Of a DNA stretch of 64,000 nt, positions 56,993 through 64,000 are shown piece after piece (the stretch's first letter is position 1; each line of letters opens with the position of its first letter). The position numbers and the translations under genes were made by a program. Where the stretch lies: the NCBI GenBank assembly GCA_031772625.1, contig CM062811.1, positions 647,602,606 to 647,666,605 on the forward strand, written 5' to 3'. The stretch is from Pinus tabuliformis. Its lineage: Eukaryota > Streptophyta > Pinopsida > Pinales > Pinaceae. A model generated the notes under the pieces. The model saw only the letters and a program-made list of their open reading frames with translations. It made no database searches and was not told the origin of the DNA.

Positions 56993-57400
56993 TGCATTGA
57001 TACTTATCTCCTTCCATCACCATACACAAAGTATCACATGCTCTAATCGACACCATAGGGGACCCCATGAAAACCCCATTGATCGAGACATTTTTTAAAC
57101 CTCCCCACATTACCAGGAGGTGTGCTAGGACTCCCGTCGTTTCAGCGTAGAGGAGGTCATGTAACCACGATGATTGGATCTTATTTTATTGGTGCATCTT
57201 TTCTCAGGGCCCCTCCGCACCAAAGTACACATGTCACCACCCTATAAGGGTCCCTACGTGCTTCCCCTTTGGGGATCCCACACACCACTCCTCTGGATAG
57301 TCCATGAGACACCCATCACGGTAGTTCTCCTTGAACTTTCCCACAGAGGACCCCTTTTCATACAACTATCCAAAATCATTTCTCGATGGCAATAAACTCA
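56993..57400. other. Unassigned stretch right of the array
   Basis: No gene recognised. It is moderately GC-rich with short pyrimidine runs. It may be the degraded 5' interior of the gypsy fragment that follows. Confidence 0.4.
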
Positions 57401-59200
57401 CAAATCCCATTTTTAGCTTCGCTAAACCTACTAGATTTAAGAAAGCTAACTAATGACCTGATCATCCATAGCTAGAATTGGCTTGCTATGCCCACCAAGC
57501 TCCCTTTGGAAATTCAAAAGTTCGAAGGGAAACAGGGAAAACACCCAATAAACCATGTTATGGCCTTTCACCTGTGGTGTTTGTCTAATAGTATCACCAA
57601 TTATACTATTAGGTTACAACTATTTCAATGCACCCTAACTAGGCCTACATCGAAATGGTACATTGACTAGCCTTCTGCGTCACATGAAAACTTTAGCTCT
57701 CTAGCTACAAATTTCCTCACCTTCTTCTAGCTCCCAGTCTGCAATGATTCGGGTCTGGAATTCCTCACCCACTTCAAACATACAATCGCTACCAACATAT
57801 CGGATCACATACATGAATGGCGAAAACATCGTAGCCTGTGCAAAACCTAGTTTGAAGATAAAGTCCTCTTGGACTTATTCTTGAGATCCCTCACATCTGA
57901 AATCTCTAAGGACGTGGAAAATTCATCCCCACAGACTGAGGAAGAAGCCATTAGTAAAGCTCAATAGTTGGAGCTTATTTACACCCAGTTTGAGTACATC
58001 TATCATGTGCTTCCAGATGCCCTACACTTACAAACTTATAAAGAGATCCCAGGCACATCCAATGTTGTTGATGGATTGATTGGGTCCATCACCCAAAACC
58101 AACTCAACAACAACTCCCAGTACCCTAGATATTCGTTCAATGGCCAATAATTTGATGCTATGCACAATGCACCACCATTGAAACATACATGATACTACCA
58201 CAGTCAACCCACACCTATGCAGAATATGGTCAACAGGGTTAACCAAAATCATCTCACTCAGGGGGGATCATATCCTTCCCAACAGGGAAACGACCTCTAG
58301 GAATATAGATGTAATGTCCTCTTCCTAGAATCCATGCATTAACCAGGAACAAGGAAACTAATATTCTCCTTTTTTCACACAATAACAAAATAACCCACCA
58401 AAGTAAAATAATGTAAGGGTGAATCTAGTGCAACCTTTTCTTTCTTCATGACAAAAGTTGGAGGAGCAGCTGAATCCAATTAACCCCCCAAATGTTGCTA
58501 AGAGAAAACCTAAAAATAAGCCAAAGGGAGAACCCAACCAGGAGGCAATAACTAGCAGAAACCCCCATGGGCACCGGGAAGGGGCAACCCAAACCGGAAT
58601 AAAAACCAGAGATCGACCAACAATAACCCACAGAAAAAAGGGCAAGAACACAATCTACGGACTAATCATTCATGTGCTATCTGTGGGGAATACGGTCATT
58701 ATACCCACCACTGTCCTCAACTTCCTAACTTAAAAAGGATACAAGGCAGTAGGGGGCAAGGAGGTCAACAAACTACAGTAATGCAAGACCCCTTCCCCCA
58801 TCAGGGAGTGGTTAACACTCAGCAACAAGCACCCCACTCTCATCCATCTGGAGGGAACCCCCATAACAATCATAATCATGACATTTTCATGACAAGAGAA
58901 GATATCCTCCTGCAAACATGAAATCGAAGTTATGAAGCTCCCCCAGAGCCCAATCCATCCACCTCAACCACAACAATACCTATAGGGTCGTTGACCATTC
59001 CTCGACCTTCTATAGAATCTATGCCCAAAATGGTCAAAGGAAATTTATGGTGTGCAGGACATAGCTAAAAATTTTCTCATAGCTATAGCATAGTCGATGA
59101 CCTAGCACAATCACTGTAAACCATGACAACATTAGAAGTCTTGTTAACATGCCCAACCCAACAAAAATCCTTACTTTACACGTGATCTGGTGGATCAAAA
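57400..59200 (+). pseudogene. gypsy gag relic, same family as the copy at the right edge
   Basis: The frame at about 57,488-57,670 reads MPTKLPLEIQKFEGKQGKHP and HVMAFHLWCLSN, the same gag block as in the copy at about 63,670-63,850. It continues with a helical part (about 57,960-58,150: YTQFEYIYHVLPDALHLQTY), a Pro/Lys-rich linker and a zinc knuckle CAICGEYGHYTHHC (58,673-58,714). A weaker region to about 59,200 has DDLAQS and LEVLLTCPTQQKS. No protease or polymerase follows. It is a fossil with several breaks, clearly older than the right-edge copy. Confidence 0.7.
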
Positions 59201-59429
59201 TAATGCTCAAAATTCAAAGTGGGTGACAGAGATCAAAACCTAAACAACTGGATAAATCTCAGCGATCTAGATACAATGCAACGTGTTTCTCGCAAACCCG
59301 ATATCGTATGCTCTCGATATCAAGTTATGGTCGAATTGGAAAACAAACAATTTTTTTTTGGAAAATGGAAAAGTGACTGGAAATCTTTGGGCCAATTATA
59401 GGCTGCCACATGGCCTCATATAATTGGTT

Positions 59430-59690
59430 AAAAAATTAAAAAATTTCATGTTCATATTTTTCTCCAATTTCTCCTAAGGTCAAATTTTTAAATGTTTTTG
59501 AAGGCTGACTGGTTATTATGTGGCCAAATGTGGAGGGCCATGTGTGCCAACCAAAGGTGGCCACGTGGCCTTTAGATAGTACATTAAAAAATTTCGAAGG
59601 GTCGAATGGAGGCCATGGGGGTCGAACCCACAACCTTAACCAACAATTCCAATGGACTAACCAACTACGCCACATATTTTTCCTTGATTA
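59430..59690 (-). mobile_element. tRNA-derived SINE, minus strand
   Basis: On the minus strand TGTGGCGTAGTTGG (A box, 59,661-59,674) and GGTTCGACCCC (B box, 59,618-59,628) are spaced 43 nt apart, as in a tRNA. They lie in a tRNA-like head (about 59,610-59,680) followed by a non-tRNA body with GGCCACGTGGCC and GGCCACAT repeats. The fold of a functional tRNA is not preserved. The 3' border is guessed. Confidence 0.55.
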
Positions 59691-59826
59691 TAATGGTTTG
59701 AACGTGTTATTTAAACTTTAAATTATGCATCGTTGGGGGAAGGGGTCGAGCTAAGCCATAGCCCCTAGCCACCCCAGTGCCACGTGACTGTAGGCGGGGG
59801 ACTAAGGGGATAGGCCTTAGCCTAGC

Positions 59827-60875
59827 TGTTATAGACATTTTTGTGCCTTACAGCTCTAAGCATGAAATGTCCATAAAACAAGGGCTCCTAAGTCCCTAAA
59901 AGTGTTGTTCTAACTCCTAAAGGAACAAGGTCAACAAATTACAGCTTCTCCCAGAAGTTCTCCACCAGAAACTACTCAAAATTGGTCAAAACTGGATCAG
60001 TGCACTTGCTCCATGGCCAGGGTGCTATGCAACGCACCTTGTACACACGGGAAGTGCATTTCAGTGCACCTAAATACATTGTGAGGGTGCGATGGACGGG
60101 AAAAGACAAGTGGTGGAGACAGTTTGCGAGGTGGATGATCATGGAATCTTCCAGAAACTTCTCATGGGACACTTGCCTCTCAAAATCGACCAAGGATGAG
60201 TAAGAGATCAATGAGATCTCCAAGTGGCATCAAGAACTATCAGAGAGAAGACACTAATCAAAAACCCAGAGCTGACTCACACCTCTGCAAATATCTATAT
60301 ATAGATCTCTCATCCCAGAGATCCAGAGGTTAGAGGCTGGAATTTTGTACATTGCAGAGAATTGTTGTTGGTTTTGAGATAGAGATCAGAGTATTAGGTG
60401 ATTTATGCTTTGTTGGAGGTGAAGAGGGGATTCCTTTGCTGGGGAGTTGATGCTGGATCAGGAATCATCAGTTGTAACTCCTCCTGGACCTTCTTGTTAT
60501 ATCAATAAAACTACTTGAGTTTCTCCTACATGCTTGTGTATCAATGATGTTTTGTTATATTTGCATGTTTAGCTTAAATCTGATCCTAAGCTATTTATGA
60601 ATATAAATCCATGTCTTTGTGTAGTTTTCCTCTTCTGTGATCTTGCAGGAACTTGGTGAAGCTGGGCAAGTAAGGGAGCAGGTAGCTGGAAGCTGTCAAA
60701 GAGGAGAGAGATTGGATCAAAGGACTAGCGCAAGACACAGGTTGGTTCATCCTATTCCTCTTCGTTTATAGTTCATAAAGAAGAATACGAAAGTAGTTTT
60801 CTCTATTTGTTTCTAAGGTACTATCACACCTTAGTGGGATAGGGGTGTTCTGAGTAGACACTTTTCCCGTTAACA
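59827..60875 (+). repeat. gypsy 5' LTR
   Basis: It begins TGTTATAGACATTTTTG and ends CCCGTTAACA. It contains a TATA-like CTATATATAG at about 60,294 and AATAAA at about 60,505. It matches the solo LTR at 40,341-41,362 in segment order, with substantial divergence. Confidence 0.85.
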
Positions 60876-60878
60876 AAA

Positions 60879-60900
60879 TGGCGACTCCACTGGGGATCGT
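60879..60900 (+). other. Primer-binding site of the gypsy element
   Basis: TGGCGACTCCACTGGGGATC, three bases after the LTR end. It is the extended primer site typical of Tat/Ogre-type plant gypsy elements. Confidence 0.8.
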
Positions 60901-62736
60901 GTCTAGTTAGTTTGTTTGTGTTTCTCTTCTTGTTTGTTTCATAAACACAGAAGTAGCAATCGAACTACATTTGCCATTATCAAATGCAAAGTAGACACCT
61001 GCTACTTCAATCCATTCACTGGATTTGTTTATGATTTGAACAGTTGATTCACAAATGATCTGATTACCCTTTGTCATAGCTCTTAGACCTCCTTTAAATC
61101 CACCCTCTGATTGTGCATTACTGATTGCTTTTACTCGGCCAAAAACCATAGATTAAACTGCAAACCGTGACCCAGAACCCGGATAGAATTCTCGTTTCTG
61201 CCCAGCGTAGGCATTGTGAAGAGATTCTGCATTTCAACATAGTTCCCGAGAGGGCTACCTACGCTGCAATCCAGTTTCTCCATGTAACAGGTGCGCTGAT
61301 CAGCCTAGCCCTGTGCAGCTGAGGTTCTTTGCTTCATTTTTTTAGTTTTGTCTCTGATTTTTGCAGCCTGTGATCAGTGTGTGTCTATTTAAAAACCCCT
61401 TTTCTTTTCCTTAATTCCGCCTCCTTTGTACAAAAAGACTGTAGATGTTCTTTGTGTGTTTGTTACATCATTTACAGTTTTCCATTGAAAAAGTAGAATA
61501 GTCATACTGTCGTCCTTTGATTTAGATCTGTCGTAAGTGTCGATTTTGATCTTAGGAGAAAGTTTATTTGTTGTTGACAGTCGATTATGCTTTTACTTTT
61601 GCCTTTGGTTTGAATTTGTCACTTTCTAGTGTCGAAACGAGTGTTTATTTCAAAATCATAAAGTGTCGTAATCTTCTCTACCTTTTGATTTCGAAAAGAA
61701 GCTTGTTTGTGTTTGTCACTTGAAAGCAAATTCAGATTTGTACATCAACTTTCTTTTTAGGCATCAATATTAAGAAAGTGAAAAAAAATACATGTATATG
61801 TGCATTTGCATATTGATAGTCTATTTGGCTTGATTTAGGAAAAGTGCATTTACAGTTTGCTCTTTGCTCTTTGAGAAAAGATTGTGTCTTTCTTTTCCCC
61901 TTGTAGCTAGGATTTTCATTGCTGAAAAGAGATAAAAGTTTGCTTATCATCTTTAGATTGCATTTTAGGAATTACATCTACATCTCGTGGTGATCCCAAA
62001 AGGAAAACTTCTAAGAAAGATCAACTTAAAATAAATTGAATGAGTCTAACAACGCTTTGGAACTTAACGCACAACATTTAGAGGTCTAGGCTAGAGACGT
62101 ATTCCGGCATCGTAAAGCTTGGTAACTGTTGTCCTCACTGATGGTTGGGTGATTCCTCCACTTTGATACGATAAGTGCCAGTACGGACTTGTGCTCCCAC
62201 GTACCGTCGAGTATATATTGGGAGACCCCTATAGGCTTAAAACCTTTTATCCATAGGAAGCCGTGTTAGCCGCCCTACTGATCGCAATGCACCGAACACA
62301 TCATTCGGGAAGATTTACTGCCGTACCGTAAGAAGTATTATGCATTTTTGCGATTGGTTTGGTACTCCCTCTACCTAGATCTCCAGAGCAGTCCCTTTCG
62401 TTCCTTTTCAGACTCCTTAACGGGAAAGGTCCATCTGAGCACTTATCACTTCAGGCTCATTAAAAATCGAAGGCGACTAGAGTCATCTTTTGTTTTTTTC
62501 TCGACTCTTAAAAACTGAAAAAACAAGTTGTGTCAAAGCGTCTAAAATTTATTTTAAACGGAATAATCATCACCTTTCCCTCGTTGGTCTTCAAATTTAG
62601 TCTCCCTTCATCGCAAGTTCTTGTAGAATCACTAGAAAATCTTTTGGATAGACTAGATATGTCTGAACAACCGTCGACATCTAGGACTGTGTAATCCGAC
62701 ACAGGAGTGGAAGAACCTCCTGCTGCTACTCCAACG
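60901..62736 (+). other. gypsy leader, mostly non-coding
   Basis: A T-rich stretch (61,300-61,960) followed by a more balanced part. No gene is recognised. Frames on either strand are short. Confidence 0.6.
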
Positions 62737-64000
62737 ATGTTCGATGGTATACCATCCGTCCCGGCAAGTTATCAAAAACAAGTCGGAGTCCAATCAGGGA
62801 CTATTTCGACGACATGGTTAGTTCCTATTTCTTCATCCGGATTATCATCTGGTATTTCTTATGTTGAAACTCAACAAATTGATCCAATGTGTCTTCAAAG
62901 GCCAATTTACCCTTTAAGTACTAGATTTCCGCCATATGGAGGGCAGTATGCCTTTTCATTGTTCCCTCCCGGAGAACAACCATATGGGAGTTTACAACAA
63001 AGTTCAGGTCAAACTGGAATTACATCCAGCGGTTGGGTACCAATACTGCCTCAGCAACCAAGGGTTGTATATTCAATGCAACCAGTCCACCCTGTGTCGA
63101 ATATTCCCACTATACCTGCTATGGTGACTGCGTCGCAAGTACAAGCGCTACCTGTTGTATGTCAACCCCAACAGCCTCAGGTTGTAATACAACAGCCTCT
63201 TGTCTCAACGACTCAATCACAACCTCAGGTTAGTGCCTCCTTATCTGGAGCGACTCAGGATCAAACAAGTACTGTGACTCCTCATCTTGGTCAATCATCC
63301 AGTATTGGTCAACAGCAAATGGTCCAACAACCAGAGCTGGTTAAAACTCAACAACCCCCATTCCAGCAATCATATCAAGGACCTGAGCAACAAGTATTTG
63401 TAAGTAATGGGCAATCGCATTTCCAAAGCAGTTATCAACAACCATATTATAATGGTTATGCCCATCAACCTTGTCAAAGTTGCCAGCATCAAATACATTA
63501 TGCTGGTATGCAAAGACCCACTGCTCAGGTGATTCCATCTTATCCTGGGTATGCTTCGCCTAACCTGAATCAACAGTTGCCCTTTGTAGCAACTCTAGAA
63601 TTACCAGATCTAAACCGGCTGACGAATGATCCAATTGCTTACGCCCCTTGGTGGCTAGCGATTCTGCATAAACTTCCGTCAGATATTCCTAAATTTAATG
63701 GAAATCCGGGTGAAGACCCGTCGAATCATGTGATGACATTTCATCTGTGGTGTTCATCAAACACCCTAAACGATGATTCGATCAGGCTTCACCTTTTCCA
63801 GAGGATGTTAACTGGTCCGGCAGAAAAATGGTATATTGAATTACCTAGAGCTTTGTTTGACAACTTCAGTACCCTAAGAAGGTACGAAACGGGAACGGAA
63901 CTTCTTACCAATTTCAAACAAACAACGGACACTCACATATCTGATCATATACATGAGTGGCGACGTCGTCGTAGAATGGTGAAAACGTATGTTCCCGATC
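62737..64000 (+). CDS. gypsy gag, N-terminal part, open to window edge
   Basis: About 421 codons without a stop to the edge, starting MFDGIPSVPASYQ. The first 290 residues are a Gln/Pro/Ser-rich disordered region (many QQP and SQ repeats). A gag capsid-like domain follows, with LNRLTNDPIAYAPWW, LPSDIPKFNGNPGEDPSNHV, MTFHLWCSSNTLNDDSIRL, LFQRMLTGPAEKWYIELPR and DHIHEWRRRR. The capsid block is shared with the relic at 57.5 kb. Gag would package the element RNA. The true start may lie further upstream; I chose the first ATG of the open frame. Zinc knuckles are expected beyond the edge. Confidence 0.8.
   Translation, partial: MFDGIPSVPASYQKQVGVQSGTISTTWLVPISSSGLSSGISYVETQQIDPMCLQRPIYPLSTRFPPYGGQYAFSLFPPGEQPYGSLQQSSGQTGITSSGWVPILPQQPRVVYSMQPVHPVSNIPTIPAMVTASQVQALPVVCQPQQPQVVIQQPLVSTTQSQPQVSASLSGATQDQTSTVTPHLGQSSSIGQQQMVQQPELVKTQQPPFQQSYQGPEQQVFVSNGQSHFQSSYQQPYYNGYAHQPCQSCQHQIHYAGMQRPTAQVIPSYPGYASPNLNQQLPFVATLELPDLNRLTNDPIAYAPWWLAILHKLPSDIPKFNGNPGEDPSNHVMTFHLWCSSNTLNDDSIRLHLFQRMLTGPAEKWYIELPRALFDNFSTLRRYETGTELLTNFKQTTDTHISDHIHEWRRRRRMVKTYVPD

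Larger units (their letters stand above)
59827..64000 (+). mobile_element. Ty3/gypsy element, 5' part, runs off the right edge
   Basis: 5' LTR (59,827-60,875), primer site at 60,879, a leader of about 1.85 kb and a gag frame open to the window edge. The primer site TGGCGACTCCACTGGGGA is the type used by Tat/Ogre-like plant gypsy elements. Pol lies outside the window, so whether the element is autonomous cannot be judged. The visible part looks largely whole. Confidence 0.85.

Noticed and set aside
58358-58733. Overlapping frames on both strands around 58.5 kb
   Set aside because: The plus-strand linker of the gypsy gag relic explains the region. The hydrophobic minus-strand frames are its antisense.
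59610-59680. Functional tRNA gene on the minus strand
   Set aside because: The A and B boxes fit, but an acceptor stem and a credible anticodon arm do not. A SINE head explains it better.
63341-63573. Minus-strand frames under the right-edge gag
   Set aside because: Antisense of the open gag frame, with no independent support.

Overview
The window looks like repeat-rich intergenic DNA from a large plant nuclear genome, most likely a conifer or another gymnosperm. This is an inference. It rests on the low GC, the layers of nested and decayed plant retroelements (Ty1/copia, Ty3/gypsy and L1-type LINEs, with tRNA-derived SINEs and hairpin MITEs), and a Penelope-like (GIY-YIG) relic at 53.0-54.0 kb. 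Among land plants, Penelope-like elements are known mainly from conifers. I found no host protein gene, rRNA or functional tRNA that I can defend.

Layout. 0-1.3 kb: 3' end of a copia element whose LTR carries a GC-rich 280 bp tandem duplication. 1.3-6.8 kb: a decayed minus-strand LTR element with an unusual gag / protease / second gag-like order. 7.6 kb: a probable SINE. 7.9-17.0 kb: an L1-type LINE split by a minus-strand copia element (9,498-14,649) with a recognisable target duplication. 17.3-18.2 kb: end of a second LINE. 19.5-32.1 kb: a complete, non-autonomous LTR element (TSD GGGTG) whose two 4.7 kb LTRs each carry two long reading frames of unknown function around a small gag-only interior. 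32.2-41.5 kb: minus-strand LINE relics, one of them holding a solo gypsy LTR. 38.7 and 44.0 kb: two hairpin MITEs of one family. 48.3-57.0 kb: a tandem LTR-interior-LTR array with four LTRs, three interiors and one outer target duplication (CTTAT). One of its LTRs was later hit by the Penelope-like relic. 57-64 kb: two members of one gypsy family, a gag fragment and a copy entering the right edge with its 5' LTR, primer-binding site and open gag.

The strongest leads are (1) the giant LTR element that carries its main reading frames inside its LTRs; (2) the four-LTR tandem array bounded by a single TSD; and (3) the Penelope-like relic, with a C-terminal GIY-YIG-type tail and a hammerhead-like core. 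Nothing here forms an operon or pathway. The order of events can be read from the nesting: LINEs and the MITE family first, then copia and gypsy insertions into them, then the tandem array, then the Penelope-like insertion into the array. Domain calls come from reading translations by eye, with no database search.
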